64,000 bases of DNA from Symbiodinium sp. CCMP2592. Taxonomy: Eukaryota > Sar > Dinophyceae > Suessiales > Symbiodiniaceae. Each line of letters opens with the position of its first letter. Position 1 is the stretch's first letter. The notes below the pieces were generated by a model. The model did not search any database, was not told where the DNA came from, and saw only the letters and a program-made list of their open reading frames with translations. Where the stretch lies: NCBI GenBank assembly GCA_905221615.1, contig CAJNDT010006191.1:413585-477584 (forward strand). The letters are read 5' to 3'. This document shows positions 38,041 to 48,809 of this stretch, one piece after another. A program made the position numbers and the translations under genes.

Positions 38041-38208
38041 ATGGTTCTGGGCTGCAAGTCGTAGTGGTTTAGAAAGGAACCTGCAGCGGGGCGAAGCTGG
38101 GGATTGCAGAGTGTCTCACGTCATGATTTAGCTTTTCTGTGGCGTTTTGAATTTTGATCCCTATATACTCCCACTGTTGAACCTTCTGTGCCATAGCAAG
38201 CCTGGACA

Positions 38209-38319
38209 ACCCAGACCTTCCAAAACCCCTTAATTTAGGAATATACCTTAAATTATAATAGGATCCTTAATATGATTTAAGGTATATTCCTTAATTAAGG
38301 GATTTTGGAAGGTCTGGGA
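38209..38319. mobile_element. IR-element family G, copy 3
   Basis: ACCCAGACCTTCCAAAACCC at the left, TTTTGGAAGGTCTGGG at the right, with inner ATTATAATAGGATCCTTAAT. Clean hairpin. Confidence 0.9.
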
Positions 38320-38454
38320 AGTAAAGCTGGAGGATGTGGCTTCTGGAGAGTATTCATAGGTCAAGGCTCCCTTCGTTACGGCTCTGTGTGGATCTGGGGT
38401 TGAGGGTACCCAAACCCGTAAGCCAAGTTTGTGGATTTGAGGTTGAAGGTGTGA

Positions 38455-38565
38455 ACTTGCCGTTCTTCTGGTTTACTCTTAGGACTTTAAGTTTTTGGGT
38501 TTCTATATGAGCTATAATAAGGAGGCTAAAAGTTTAACTTTTTAGAGGGGCTCAGGAGTCAGCCA
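38455..38565. mobile_element. IR-element family S, copy 1
   Basis: GCCGTTCTTCTGGTTTACTC, then TTTCTATATGAGCTATAATA and TTTAACTTTTTAGAGGGGCT. Second copy at 47716. Confidence 0.7.
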
Positions 38566-38786
38566 AGTGAATACTAGATCATGAACGCCTCTGAATTGGT
38601 TCCGCAGAAACCCTCCAACCCTAGATTTACCCTTACACCCCCTACAAAAGACCCTGTACAGTACCTGTTATGCTGTTAAAATCCTTAGGATGGAAGCACC
38701 GCGATTTTCAGAACAAAATGCAAAACCTTTGTGAAACCTCATGCAGACCCGCAACCGTTCCAAAGCCCATATAGAACCCCTAAACG

Positions 38787-38882
38787 ATAGTCTCCTTAGG
38801 ATTTTTTCTATTTTTGTTCATATAAATCCCAAGAGAATATTAAGCAGCATATTGTTATTATGGTTCTAAGGGGGGTATAGTA
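38787..38882. mobile_element. IR-element family Q, copy 2
   Basis: TAGTCTCCTTAGGATTTTTT at the left, ATTATGGTTCTAAGGGGGGT at the right. Confidence 0.7.
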
Positions 38883-39104
38883 AAGCGATAAAGAGCCTTC
38901 AGGCCCGAAAAAGCCACCTCGAAGTTTCGGCTTCGGCTTCTGTGGTCTTGACACCACAAGCCCTAAACCCGAAATGCTTGAACTCCCTAAACCCCAAGGG
39001 CATAATGCAAGCCCGTGATGAGTTTCTTGTCTTTGGGGCGACCATGGATTCAGGAGATTTGCAGCTGCGGGGCTTCGGAGGGGATCAGCATTCACCGAAA
39101 CCTT

Positions 39105-39328
39105 GCTTGAAGGCCCAGGGGACTTAGTAAGTAGTAAGGCTCTTTAAAGAGTTCCTTACAAGGGATCTTAAGGGTTCTATAAGGGGGATTAGGGTTACTT
39201 AGAGGCCCAGGAGACTTTGTAATTCGGTTATAAGTAGGGGAATTATATTGGGGTAACTCCGTTTGGGGTACTCATAACCCTACTTATAACCTACTTGCTA
39301 AGTCCCCTGGGCCCTGGGCCTCTAAGTA
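39105..39328. mobile_element. IR-element family B, left-arm fragment plus full copy 5
   Basis: A lone arm (AAGGCCCAGGGGACTTAGTA) at 39,110, then a complete element 39,195-39,328 with CTTAGAGGCCCAGGAGACTT and CTAAGTCCCCTGGGC. Confidence 0.75.
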
Positions 39329-39507
39329 TCAAACCTGAGAGAAACCTGACCTAGAGGGTCGTACCCTACCCCTTTTTTGGGGTACCCCACTTGTCTAGAT
39401 AACAGATCCTAACCATAAAACTAGTTACATCAAGCAAGAGGGGTGGAGTCTTACCCGCTAGGTATGGACATCGCAATCGTACCGAAATCCTATAAACGTC
39501 CTTACAG

Positions 39508-39563
39508 ACGACTTCTTGAACCCTACCGCCCTGGAAAACTTAGAGCCCCTAGTCAGAGTTTCT
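39508..39563 (+). CDS. Exon candidate with GTGAGT donor
   Basis: DDFLNPTALENLEPLVRVS between an ACAG acceptor and a GTGAGT donor at 39564. Short but well bordered. Product unknown. Confidence 0.5.
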
Positions 39564-39813
39564 GTGAGTCTTTTTAATGGCTCTGGTTGTCAGCCTTCCC
39601 AAAAGCCCAAAATGCAGCCCTTTTGGGTTCAGGGTTTAATGCCGGCATGCTTGTGCTGGGCTCGACGTGTAACTTGTACTTGTATATTCTCCCTGATCCG
39701 CTGAACACCCAAACTCTTGCAACGTAGTTTCAGCAGGAGTGCCAGAACATCAGAACCCAATATAGTCCCTATAAGCAGTAGGATGCTTAGTACATGTTTA
39801 TACCCGGAACGCC

Positions 39814-39930
39814 ATGAGCCCCAAGTTTTCGGAGATATTGGGGAGGATCGAAGTACATTGGCATAGTCTACTATGGCCTTATCGTCCGGTAACATTGAAA
39901 CAGATCTCCCCACGAAGTCCCTATACATAA
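39814..39930 (+). CDS. Exon candidate ending in TAA
   Basis: MSPKFSEILGRIEVHWHSLL and on to SPRSPYT, TAA. Thirty-eight codons of protein-like composition. An opposite-strand frame of similar length is the alternative. Confidence 0.4.
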   Translation: MSPKFSEILGRIEVHWHSLLWPYRPVTLKQISPRSPYT

Positions 39931-40145
39931 TACTGCTTAAGTGCAGATAGTGCTATGCTTTGCTGTTCAAACTGTTAAGGCCCCGGCAGTATTCCTTATT
40001 CCCCTGTTTATCATAAAGCTGAAGTTTAAGGGCTAGCCTATACTCTTCAAACTTTTGTGGCCCCGAGACTATTCCTCAGAGTTCCGACGACCTGGCAGGT
40101 TTCCCTCGGCCGTGTTGGCCATGGGGCGGGGATCACAGGCAACTG

Positions 40146-40518
40146 GCACCCTAAACCCTAAACCAAAAAAAAAAGAACCCTAAACCTTAAACCCTAAACC
40201 AAAAAAAAAAGAACCCTAAACCTTAAACCCTAAACCAAAAAAAAAAGAACCCTAAACCTTAAACCCTAAACCAAAAAAAAAGAACCCTAAACCTTAAACC
40301 CTAAACCAAAAAAACAAGAACCCTAAACCTTAAACCCTAAACCAAAAAAAAAGAACCCTAAACCTTAAACCCTAAACCAAAAAAAAAACCCTAAACCTTA
40401 AACCCTAAACCAAAGAAAAAAGAACCCTAAACCTTAAACCCTAAACCAAAAAAAAAGAACCCTAAACCTTAAACCCTAAACCAAAAAAAAAAGAACCCTA
40501 AACCTTAAACCCTAAACC
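40146..40518. repeat. Telomere plus poly-A minisatellite, about 10 units
   Basis: Unit is CCCTAAACC, A9-10, GAACCCTAAACCTTAAA (about 37 bp). Copies differ mainly in A-run length. A second, independent expansion of a telomere-derived 37-bp-class unit. Confidence 0.9.
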
Positions 40519-40644
40519 CGAGTTTGATTGCTGTCGGTGTTTTGATCGGGGAAGGGGGGGTGGGGGGTGTATGGTTGAGAGCCTTTTTGGTCTTAGGGAG
40601 TTTTGTTTTTAGGGTTTAGGGTTTACCTACCTACCTAAAGGGAA

Positions 40645-40742
40645 CTCCAGAAAGTTGGAATATGGTTTCATGGTAGGATCCCCTATAAATTACCTTAAAG
40701 GGGTTACGATAATGATATTCCAACTTTCTGGCTTCTACTGTA
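40645..40742. mobile_element. IR-element family L, copy 4
   Basis: CCAGAAAGTTGGAATATG at the left, ATATTCCAACTTTCTGG at the right. Clean arms. Confidence 0.8.
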
Positions 40743-41116
40743 CTACCTACCTAACTATCCACCTACCAACCAACCAGCCTACCGACCTACTCCAACGTAC
40801 ATGCAGCCTTGCAAGCGGACAAGCAAGCAACCGTTCGAAGAAGCAGGCAAACGTCATAGGAGGCCAAAAGGGGTTTTAGCCTATGGGGGTTTAGTGGTGA
40901 TTAGGGTCCCCATAATAGGTTTCATATTAAGGAATCCCTGCCCCAAGAATCTTAAACCCCCTTTTTGGCCTCCCCATCAAAAAGGTCGAATAAGACCCAG
41001 AGTAAGGCGCTCCCAGGGGGGTGGCAAACCAGGACCTCACAAAGCCTCCACGGGTTTAGGCTGGGTTTAGGGTTTAGGGTTTAGTTTAGGGTTTCCATAC
41101 TTCTTTAGGGTTGTAG

Positions 41117-41202
41117 ATGATCTATAGTCGAGTGGAGACCCTGCTACACAAGAGAGAGGCGGCAGCTCTTTTGCGGTTTCTGGGCTCTGCGAGTGGCCGC
41201 TT
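41117..41202 (+). CDS. Exon candidate
   Basis: MIYSRVETLLHKREAAALLR then FLGSASGRF, before repeated TTCCATACTTCTAA motifs. Product unknown. Confidence 0.45.
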
Positions 41203-41610
41203 CCATACTTCTAAACCCCTATGCCTGGGTTTAGGGTTAGGGTTTCCATACTTCTAAGCCCCTATGCCTGCAAGTTTCAAGTTTTGGCTTTACATCTCCA
41301 GCCCTAGAGAGCTAGCAAGCAACCGAAAGCTATCAGGCCAAAGATGATGCGACGACGAGCCGACAGGTTCGTTTCGGCGAGGACTTTGCTTTCCGTGAAT
41401 ATTGGTAGAAACATCCACTTGAAATGGTTCTTCAAGGGTCGTATGATGCTGTTGTTCCAACAATTGGACCGGTGTTGTTCGGTTTCAAGTCGTGTCCTCT
41501 TCCGGGCTCTGTGGTGATGGTCGTTCTGCTGATTATTTCTTTGCTTCGGGCCCTTCAACTGTCGAAGTTGAAACCTTAACCTCACCCCCAAACCCCAAGC
41601 CTCAACCCCG

Positions 41611-41717
41611 TATGGGCGGTTGTCAAAACAAGGGGCCCTGTTTGGGTCCTTATTATAATACGGCACCTAATATTTAGGGTACCCAAAATAGGGACCCTAT
41701 TTTTGACAACCACCCAT
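41611..41717. mobile_element. IR-element family K, copy 2
   Basis: TATGGGCGGTTGTCAAAACA at the left, TTTTTGACAACCACCCATA at the right, with the TACGGCACCTAATAT core. Confidence 0.85.
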
Positions 41718-41806
41718 AAAAATCACAAATTATGTGTCAGTGTCTTGAGGCTTTTTTGCACGAAGATGCGTTTGTGGAAGCTCCGGGGCTGAGCCAGCAG
41801 GCGGTT

Positions 41807-41933
41807 ACTTAGAAGTACAGGGGACTCAGTAAGCAAGCTATAAGTAGGGTATAAGCAGCTTGAATGGAGTTACCCCATTTCTAGCTGTATATAATCGTTA
41901 TAATCTACTTACTACGTCCCCGGCCTCCAAGTA
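41807..41933. mobile_element. IR-element family B, copy 6
   Basis: ACTTAGAAGTACAGGGGACT at the left, TACGTCCCCGGCCTCCAAGT at the right. It abuts family H copy 4 with no spacer. Confidence 0.75.
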
Positions 41934-42036
41934 ACGGTTGATGATATAAATCCTGCATTACTTTTAAGGACCCTAAACTATGGGAATTCTGGTATATTCC
42001 TTATTATGTGTCATGCAGGATTTGTATCATCAACCG
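41934..42036. mobile_element. IR-element family H, copy 4
   Basis: ACGGTTGATGATATAAATCC pairs with GGATTTGTATCATCAACCG. Complete and clean. Its right end abuts an exon. Confidence 0.85.
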
Positions 42037-42126
42037 ACGGATCGATCCCAAACTAAGAGATGCTGTCCATGGTGATGTCTTAACCTGGACTGCTGTAGCC
42101 AGCTTCGTGCTGGTTTACGGCACGAG
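42037..42126 (+). CDS. Exon candidate between two elements, hydrophobic
   Basis: RIDPKLRDAVHGDVLTWTAV through SFVLVYGT lies exactly between the family H element and a hairpin (42,127-42,198, arms GTAGTTCTCTA/TAGAGAACTAC). After the hairpin MMAEIAIALGITGLVL is open to TAG (42,251-42,253). The two pieces could form one short membrane protein, but the junction phase is not settled. Confidence 0.5.
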
Positions 42127-42247
42127 TAGTTCTCTAAATACGGGTCCCGTTTTGGGTCTCAAGGAACCGGACAATTTATATTTATATAGAGAACTACCCG
42201 CATGATGGCGGAGATAGCCATTGCCCTTGGCATCACTGGATTGGTGC

Positions 42248-42373
42248 TTTAGAGGGTCAGGGGACTTAGTTCAGGAGGTTATAATAAGTAGAGTTATAAG
42301 CACCCGAAATCTAGTTATCCCAATCATCACCCTACTTAGAGCCGACTTACTAAGTCCCCTGAGTCTTCAAGTA
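42248..42373. mobile_element. IR-element family B, copy 7
   Basis: AGAGGGTCAGGGGACTTAGT at the left, TTACTAAGTCCCCTGAGTCT at the right. Confidence 0.75.
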
Positions 42374-42399
42374 GGGGCTCCTTTAAAGAGATCGATAAG

Positions 42400-42498
42400 G
42401 AATCCTTTAGGGCTTCCTTTAAGGAATCCCTAGGGGCTTCCTTTAAGGAATCCTTCGGGGCTTCCTTTAAGGAATCCTTCGGGCTTCCTTTAAGGGAT
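42400..42498. repeat. 24-bp tandem repeat, about four copies
   Basis: Unit GCTTCCTTTAAGGAATCC plus TTCGGG or TAGGG. Each unit contains the small palindrome CCTTTAAGG. Confidence 0.85.
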
Positions 42499-42608
42499 CA
42501 AGTAGGGGTGGAGGGCTTCGTTGGTCCCCCGGGGGCATCGAAAGTGAGTCGCTCACAATGTGTCGGCAGACCGGAGCGCTGTGGAGCTCCTCACTTTGCC
42601 GATGAAGT

Positions 42609-42716
42609 CAGAGAGTGCAATATCCCTTAATTAAGGAAGATACCTTAAATTATAGTGGGATCCTTAGTATGATTTAAGGTCTATTCCTTAATTAATGGGA
42701 TATTGGAGTCTCTGGG
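42609..42716. mobile_element. IR-element family G, copy 4
   Basis: CAGAGAGTGCAATATCCCTT at the left, GGGATATTGGAGTCTCTGGG at the right. Confidence 0.8.
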
Positions 42717-42737
42717 AAGTCAAAGAGTGCAGACGCT

Positions 42738-42820
42738 TCAAAGGGGAAAAGGAGGGACCTTTAATGGGGACCCCTACCCTATAATGGGCTATATAATGGG
42801 TATATAATAGCTATATTAGA
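42738..42820. mobile_element. IR-element family N, one-armed relic
   Basis: TTCAAAGGGGAAAAGGAGGG and the core are present. The right arm is replaced by GATCCTGGGTTCTGGTGAAG. Confidence 0.65.
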
Positions 42821-42909
42821 TCCTGGGTTCTGGTGAAGGAGCTGTAACCTTATAGATCCTGTAAAGCAACCCTTACCCTTATGGTACCTTAAAGTAAATC
42901 CCTGTAACC

Positions 42910-42992
42910 CTAGGGATCAAAATCGCCCAAAAGCCTTATACAGTATGGTCTTTGGGCCAAAAGCCTTAATATACGAGTCCTTAGTTCCTTAT
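42910..42992 (+). mobile_element. IR-element family A, copy 7
   Basis: CTAGGGATCAAAATCGCCC at the left, GAGTCCTTAGTTCCTTA at the right. Confidence 0.75.
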
Positions 42993-43089
42993 GGATAACG
43001 TTTGGGGTATTGTAGGATTCAGGGATTCAAGGTTGAAGGTTTAGGGTTTTTATCGTTTAGGGTTTTGAGTTTGTACGGCGTGGGGCCTT

Positions 43090-43230
43090 GATCATTTTTA
43101 CCGTTGCCTCTTCAGTCACAACGGCCTCTGGTCGGTGGTCGGTATGTGTAGCCATGCGGGCAGCCTACTCCGCGATCTTAAGAACTTTTTTCGCGCGCTT
43201 TGTGTCGTTTGGGAATTCGGGGGATTCTAG
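43090..43230 (+). CDS. Exon candidate
   Basis: DHFYRCLFSHNGLWSVVGMC through FRALCVVWEFGGF, TAG. A parallel frame (IIFTVASSVTTASG) is longer but of poorer composition. Product unknown. Confidence 0.4.
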   Translation, partial: DHFYRCLFSHNGLWSVVGMCSHAGSLLRDLKNFFRALCVVWEFGGF

Positions 43231-43954
43231 CAGTTATGATTCGGGCAATTTGCTGGAGGGTTCAGGGTTCAGGGTCTTCAGAGCTTAGCTGACAGGTATT
43301 GTTCGGGATTCGCGATTCAGGGCTTGGACTCTAGAATTAGGAGTTAGCGTTTAGGAATTAGGTTTTCGGCTTCAGAATTCATGGTTAGGGGGGTTCGGGT
43401 TTCAGAGTTCATGGTGTGGGGTTTAGAAGTTAAGGTTTGGGGTTCAGGCTGTCACTGTCTGGGTACAGCAGGCACTGAAGCTCGACGACTTTCATTCCTG
43501 AGCCCTTAACCGTCTAACCCCTAAATCCTAAGTCCCACACCCTGCATGAATGGCAGGAAGAGAGGAGTTTCTGCGACAACAAAGTCATCACATCGCTCCT
43601 CGCATGAACCGTAAGGGTGTTGGTTTCGGGTGTTATGGTTTGGCTCGGGCTTCAATTCGTGCAGAGTTTTAGGTGTGTTTCTGTCAAAGCGCAGGGCGGG
43701 TTGTTGAAATTGTCTTGCTGAGTGTGACCTGCTGTTGCAGTCGGCTTGCCGATTTGGCTAGGGTTGAGAGTTTAGAGTTAGGGCTGTGGAGTATTGGTTC
43801 AGTATCCATGGTGCAATAGGTTGCTTCTTGATTGCAGTACTAAAGTGTTGATTCGCCGTTGTCTTGTCTAGTTCTGAACACTCGACGCTTCCTCTTATTG
43901 TGTGGCTATAATTATGTCTGGCATTCTTCCAATGGTTCGTGATCAATGCTACTG

Positions 43955-44190
43955 TTGTTCTTGCTGCTGCTGCTGATGCTGGTGCTGGTGCTGGTGTTGT
44001 TGTTGGTGCTGCTGGTGCTGCAGGTGCTGCTGGTGCTGCAGATGCTGCTGGTGCTGCAGGTGCTGCTGGTGCTGCTGGTGCTGGTGCTGGTGCTGGTGCT
44101 GGTGCTGGTGCTGGTGCTGTTGTTGTTGCTGCTGCTGCTGCTGGTGCTAGTGTTGTTGTTGCTGCTGCTGGTGTTGTTGTGGTGGCGGTG
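43955..44190. repeat. GCTGGT/GCTGCT triplet repeat
   Basis: Nearly pure GCT/GGT codon-like repeat, open in two frames as poly-Ala/Gly or poly-Leu/Val. Not a credible gene by itself. Confidence 0.85.
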
Positions 44191-44507
44191 GATGTGGTGG
44201 TTGTTATTGTGCTATGTCCTATCAGTGTACCGCTGTATCACTGCTGGGCGACTCGTTGGCATAGTTGCATCATGTAAATAATGGTCCATCTGGTCTGCCT
44301 TCCGACACTCTACTATGCTTCTGCTACATTGCAGCCTTTCGTTGTATGGCCATAACCCTAAACCCTAAACCCTGAACCCTAAACCGATTGATACTGCCTC
44401 AAGGTTGGAATTCTCTGTGCGAGCGTTTCGGATAGGAGTATACATCCTACGCCCGAGGCAATATATTATATAAGTGCGCGGCTTTGTCGTGATGTAGGGA
44501 CTCCTAA

Positions 44508-44985
44508 ATCCTTGGACTGCCCCACCCAGATTGGCCAATTTGTGCTTCATCATGACCCAGTATACATTGGGTACAAATATGTACACATTATCATGTTCAT
44601 ATCAAAGGTATGTATATGTAGCCCTTATTATGACCCCTAATGCAGACTGTTACAGTATGGGCACAGTACCCACAGTATACAAGATGTATGGTGCGAAGCC
44701 CCACTTGTTCCATGGCATCCGCCCAGTTCTTGGGTATTGGGTTATCGGGCTCAGGGTAAACCGTCGACACTAAATACCCAAACCCTAAACTTTAACCCTG
44801 TAGCCTAAATAGGCCCTAAACCCTAAACCCTGAAACCCAGAATCTAAACCCGAAACGTAAGACCCCAAAGCCTAAACTCCTCAGCCCTAAACCAGAACCC
44901 CGAGGCACTACACGATGCTGAACTTTGTCCCGAAGAACACCTTGGAGCAGCATCTCTGCTTCAGATTCATGACTTGGAGGTCTAG
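44508..44985 (+). CDS. Three-exon gene end, unknown product
   Basis: Exon 44508-44607 (QIGQFVLHHDPVYIGYKYVH..MFISK) ends at a GTATGT donor. Exon about 44676-44755 (YKMYGAKPHLFHGIRPVLGY..IGLR) ends at GTAAAC. Exon 44905-44985 (ALHDAELCPEEHLGAASLLQ..LEV, TAG) follows a GAG|G acceptor in phase 0. GTAT is repeated at both borders of the first intron, whose exact ends are ambiguous. The middle exon is aromatic and hydrophobic. Family not recognised. Confidence 0.6.
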
Positions 44986-45189
44986 AGTTTGGGGTTTCGG
45001 GTTAAGGGGGAATCACACCTCTTCAGGTTCGGCTTACGGTTCCTTTTCAGGGTTCCTGTTGAAGGTTTTGTTTTGAGGGGTTCCTTTGAGGGTTCCTTCA
45101 AGAGTTCCTGCGGCGGTTTTGGATTTGGGTTGTATGGTATCGGAAATCCCCAAACGGAACACCCTAATGACCCTAATGCCTAATCCTAG

Positions 45190-45273
45190 CCCAGCACGCT
45201 TTTACGGAACCCTCAATCAGGCTACCATCGAACTCGCAAAAAAAACTCTTACAACGCCTAGTAAACCCACATA
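45190..45273 (+). CDS. Exon candidate
   Basis: PARFYGTLNQATIELAKKTL then TTPSKPT, TAG. Protein-like, but borders unknown. Confidence 0.35.
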
Positions 45274-45387
45274 GAGCACTACACCCCAAACCCCTGATTC
45301 AGCGCTTGGTTTTAGTGTTTAAGGGTCCTGAACCCTAGTTTCGGGTCTTAGTTGGACGTTTATAAGTTAACTTGTTGTTTGCCTGAC

Positions 45388-45500
45388 CCGGCACTCTGGA
45401 AGGGAATGCCCGTGCTTCAGTCCCCTCTTCCTTTGACCTGAGGGCTATGGTAAGGGATGCCACTGACGGCGACCAGAAGGGACAGGGCTTCGGGATTAGA
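45388..45500 (+). CDS. Exon candidate
   Basis: GTLEGNARASVPSSFDLRAM followed by VRDATDGDQKGQGFG. A second open piece with IFGAAAAPLTTASSTP follows at 45,530-45,620 after a TTTAG acceptor. Possibly one gene with 46012-46345. Confidence 0.45.
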
Positions 45501-45656
45501 GTACTCTTCTTAGGATAGCTCTTGTGTGTTTAGATCTTTGGGGCTGCGGCTGCACCTCTTACGACAGCATCATCAACCCCCCTCCCCCGCTGCACACAAC
45601 AACGGCCCCAGGCCCAAAGCCCAAAGACCGGAAATCCCGAACCTGGAAGCTGCTCT

Positions 45657-45793
45657 TATAGGATCCTTAAGGGAGGGTGGTTCAAGGGGGGAGGGTATAA
45701 GGAATCCTTAAAACTGTAAGGGAACCTTAGGGAGTACTAGGGAGGATTAGGGATCACTAGGCTATGGACCCCCCTCCCTTAAGGATACTACAA
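45657..45793 (+). mobile_element. IR-element family I, copy 3
   Basis: TATAGGATCCTTAAGGGAGG at the left, CCCTCCCTTAAGGATACTA at the right. Confidence 0.8.
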
Positions 45794-45836
45794 TGCTCCC
45801 TTCACCTTACGCTGAAGTCCCCAAACCCGAATCCCT

Positions 45837-45957
45837 ACCCAGACAGCCGGGAGTATCTCGAAAGTAGATCCCCTAATTTGGCCTTATACTACTAAGGGTA
45901 CTTTATAGGAACCCCCATTATGGGATCTACTTTATGGATCCTCCCGTCGTCTGGGTA
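45837..45957. mobile_element. IR-element family F, copy 3 (inverted core)
   Basis: ACCCAGACAGCCGGGAGTAT at the left, GGATCCTCCCGTCGTCTGGG at the right. The core runs opposite to that of copies 1 and 2. Confidence 0.8.
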
Positions 45958-46011
45958 GACGCCAGACGTTCTAGCTCAAAATGGATCAATCTCCTGAATC
46001 CTCAGTGGCTT

Positions 46012-46345
46012 GCCAGAGCTCGCAAAGGTTTTCGAAGCCTGCAAACTTGTACTTCTTGCTCCTGATGGCCCTTCAGATGACACCCAGGGCCTCTTGGAAC
46101 GGATTATGGTTTGGCCTTTCAGATGACCCCCAACACCTTTGTCTGCGGTTGCGCCTTAAGCGACAAGTATGGTCAATATCAGTTCCGGTATTGCAAGCAG
46201 TCAGCAGTCATGTTCGGATCGGGTTTAGGGTTTGAGGGGCGTGCAAATGCGGACGTAGTATTGCTGTTGTCCCTGCGCAGTGGTCGTCGGAGAAATCTAC
46301 ATGAAACGCTGTGGGACACTTGGTTTCTGAGTTTCCGGTCATTTG
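46012..46345 (+). CDS. Exon cluster with duplicated CTTCAGATGAC border
   Basis: LAKVFEACKLVLLAPDGPSD and TQGLLERIMVW form one frame. Then, +1, TPNTFVCGCALSDKYGQYQF and RYCKQSAVMFGSG. Later DVVLLLSLRSGRRRNLHETL. GCCCTTCAGATGACACCC and GCCTTTCAGATGACCCCC lie about 55 nt apart, which could mark an intron border repeat. Product unknown. Confidence 0.45.
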
Positions 46346-46910
46346 TGAGTAGGGAGGCTTTTGTTTTGCTTATATTAAACCCGAACCAAACCCTAAACTC
46401 CACACCCAGGAAATCCTTCAGATTCGAACTTCCTCATACTGTCCATTGTTACTCCTTTCTTGGGTTACCTTTAAATTTGTAGGATCCTTAATATCAATGA
46501 TGACCAGGAACTACAATGAAGGCCTTGTTTATGACGGCTCCGCATGGGCTCGTGGGACTGTGAACGTGCCCACGGTTTGGGGATCCGGTAATACTAAAAC
46601 CGTAACCCTTGCGCAATAAACCCTGAACCCGAATCTCTGGATCCAAACCCCTACCCCTAAACCCTAAACCCTAAACCCTAAACCCCTAAAACCGTGACCC
46701 CGAAGTCTTAAATCTTTAACCCATAGACCCTTAGGAGCCCTAAGCCCAGCAAGTTCAGTTCCAAGCCCGGCACCGTGAATCCCATGTTAAAGCGGTAGAC
46801 GGCCCGTCCTGAGTCTTACGACCCCTAAGCCCGAAGCCCAAGACCCTCTAAACCGAAACCGTCCGGAACCCCAATCCCAGACAATCGGGTCCTGCAGCCC
46901 AAGAACCTGC

Positions 46911-47065
46911 CTATAGTCTCCGTTGCAGTTCCTGTCATGTTGTATCTAACCAAGTCTATAATTTACCATCCGGGAAGGTAACTGCCAAAAGGAACTACAA
47001 TTATTTCTAGGTTTAACCAAGTTTGCATTTAGGATCCAAGGTAGCGCCCAGAAGGAGACTATAAG
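46911..47065. mobile_element. IR-element family R, copy 2
   Basis: CCTGCCTATAGTCTCCGTTG at the left, CAGAAGGAGACTATAAG at the right. A nested hairpin lies between (CTAACCAAG/CTAGGTTTAACCAAG). Confidence 0.6.
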
Positions 47066-47101
47066 TAAACCCTTAAATCCCTGGCCCGAATCTGAGCCGA
47101 C

Positions 47102-47341
47102 ATGCCGCAGGTGACGGTCACAGGACAAATACCGACCATTTCGCTTCCCCTAGCGCCCGGGCCCTGGCATCAAAGAAACTTCGTCATTCATCGAAAGTGC
47201 AATCACGCGTATTTTGCGAATAGTCGTCATGAGAAGTTGAGGTAGGTTGACAATCGTGATGATGATGATGATGATGACGACGGCATTGAAGATGGCGAAG
47301 AGTATCACCACCGCCGGCTCCGGCCTAGGATGCAGGAGTAA
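47102..47341 (+). CDS. Gene fragment with in-frame TAG, acidic tail
   Basis: MPQVTVTGQIPTISLPLAPG through RHEKLR, TAG (47243-47245). In the same frame, VDNRDDDDDDDGIEDGEEYH then RLRPRMQE, TAA. A GT at 47242 could open an intron. Either two exons, or one frame interrupted by TAG. Product unknown. Confidence 0.5.
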
Positions 47342-47532
47342 AGGCGGATCAAGAGTTGAGGCTTTAGGCATGGAGCTTAGGCTTTAGGTTTTGGGTCTAG
47401 GCTTCAGGGTTTATGGGTATGTATAAGAGACGGTCTTCGTGTCCTGGTTGGTCGCTACAGGATGCACATGTCGTGGCAAATTGTTGCAAGTTGGATGTGA
47501 ACGGTTGGTGAGCAAGCGTATTAATTGGTACT

Positions 47533-47621
47533 GCTGATGGACAAAATCCTGCATGACCCTTTATAGCGGATATGCCATAGTTTAGAGTCCTTAGGGTTAT
47601 GAAGGATTTTGTCCATCAGCC
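47533..47621. mobile_element. IR-element family H, copy 5
   Basis: GCTGATGGACAAAATCCTGC at the left, AAGGATTTTGTCCATCAGC at the right. Confidence 0.8.
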
Positions 47622-47715
47622 GTATGACTTCAATCAAGCTCATTAGTATGACTTCAATCAAGTTAACAGGGAGCTTTTTCCATGGGGTCGTTTGACTGAG
47701 GAGATCTTTGCTTGG

Positions 47716-47826
47716 CGTTCTTCTGGTTGGCTCTTTAGACTTTAACTTTTTGGGTTTCTATATGAGCTATAATAAGGAGGCTAAAAGTTTAACTTTTAGG
47801 AGGGGTTCAGAAGTCTGCCAAGTTTG
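47716..47826. mobile_element. IR-element family S, copy 2
   Basis: GCGTTCTTCTGGTTGGCTCT, then TATATGAGCTATAATAAGGA and GTTTAACTTTTAGGAGGGGT. The open frame crossing it is an element artefact. Confidence 0.7.
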
Positions 47827-47929
47827 TAGTAGCAAGTTAAGCAACCTTCCGGGATCTAACGTCTGTATGATCTCAAAAGTGAACCTGAACGAATTTCGGC
47901 AACTGGGCCAGCAAGACGTAGATTCAGAT

Positions 47930-48200
47930 GTCAAGGCTTAGGGCTTCGAGTCAGAAGCACTGGCATCTTCATCGCGAGCGCTGCGTACGAAGATCTGGCC
48001 TGGCTCTCTTTGAGTGCGTGCGTGGCGCGCCCGCCACAGCAGGCGCAAGCTCCCACACCGGGCATGGCTGGACTGCCCAGTCGCGGACGACGCGTGGGCA
48101 GGGAAGGCGCCAGGGTTTTTCTTTTGCACTGTGCTCTCCCAGAGCTAACCGAAGGCGAAATTCCTTTCTCCTTGCCCCGAAGCATACCTGAGCTCTGATA
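47930..48200 (+). CDS. GC-rich exon candidate, frame undecided
   Basis: All three forward frames stay open for 40-90 codons. The best by composition is HRAWLDCPVADDAWAGKAPG. No splice borders could be fixed. Confidence 0.3.
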
Positions 48201-48359
48201 CACCAAACCCTGAACAGAGTGCTCTAAACCCTAACCCCGCAAAAACTCGAAACCCTAAACCACCCAAAAACCAGAACTCCCAAACCCAGAACCCTAATCC
48301 CGAAACCCTGTACCCAAACCCTAAACCCGAAACCTGAATCCCTCAACCCTACGGTTTAC

Positions 48360-48475
48360 AGGTAATATAAGGGCCAAAATATTTACCAATACTATTTTGG
48401 GTGCTCTTTATCACAATCATAGTATAATGGGGCCCCAAAACCCTGTTCTAATTATAGAGGCTTCTATATTAGGTC
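48360..48475. mobile_element. IR-element family T, copy 2
   Basis: GGGCCAAAATATTTACCAAT, then CATAGTATAATGGGGCCCCA. Related to 21336. Confidence 0.6.
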
Positions 48476-48677
48476 CTTCGGATTCAAAGTTTAAGGGTTT
48501 AGGGTACTAGGCTCTCTGGACTAGGACTGGGTTTCAGGGTTTATAGAGGCTCGGAGCTTCAAAGTTTAGGGCGCAGCGTTTATTAGAAACCGGGTGGAGG
48601 GTTCAGGGTTTAGGGGCTACATCTCGAAGCCCTTTAGGCATCAGCTCCTGAATGCAACACCCTGAAGCGACCTAAGG

Positions 48678-48749
48678 GCGGTGATCCTCATGAACGCCCT
48701 CAAGGCGCACGCCTTGACTGGGTCTGCTGCAAGGGTTCGTCTTGAAGCA
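48678..48749 (+). CDS. Exon candidate with GT donor
   Basis: AVILMNALKAHALTGSAARV then RLEA, ending at GTTTTTG. An AAG|G acceptor lies just upstream. Product unknown. Confidence 0.55.
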
Positions 48750-48809
48750 GGTTTTTGTGGTTGAGGCTTCGGGATCTTAAAGCTCTTAAAGTTATCCTAA
48801 ACCCCAAGA

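Noticed and set aside
43939-44281. Ala/Gly- or Leu-rich frames over the GCTGGT repeat
   Set aside because: Several frames are equally open. No flanking conserved sequence or splice sites.
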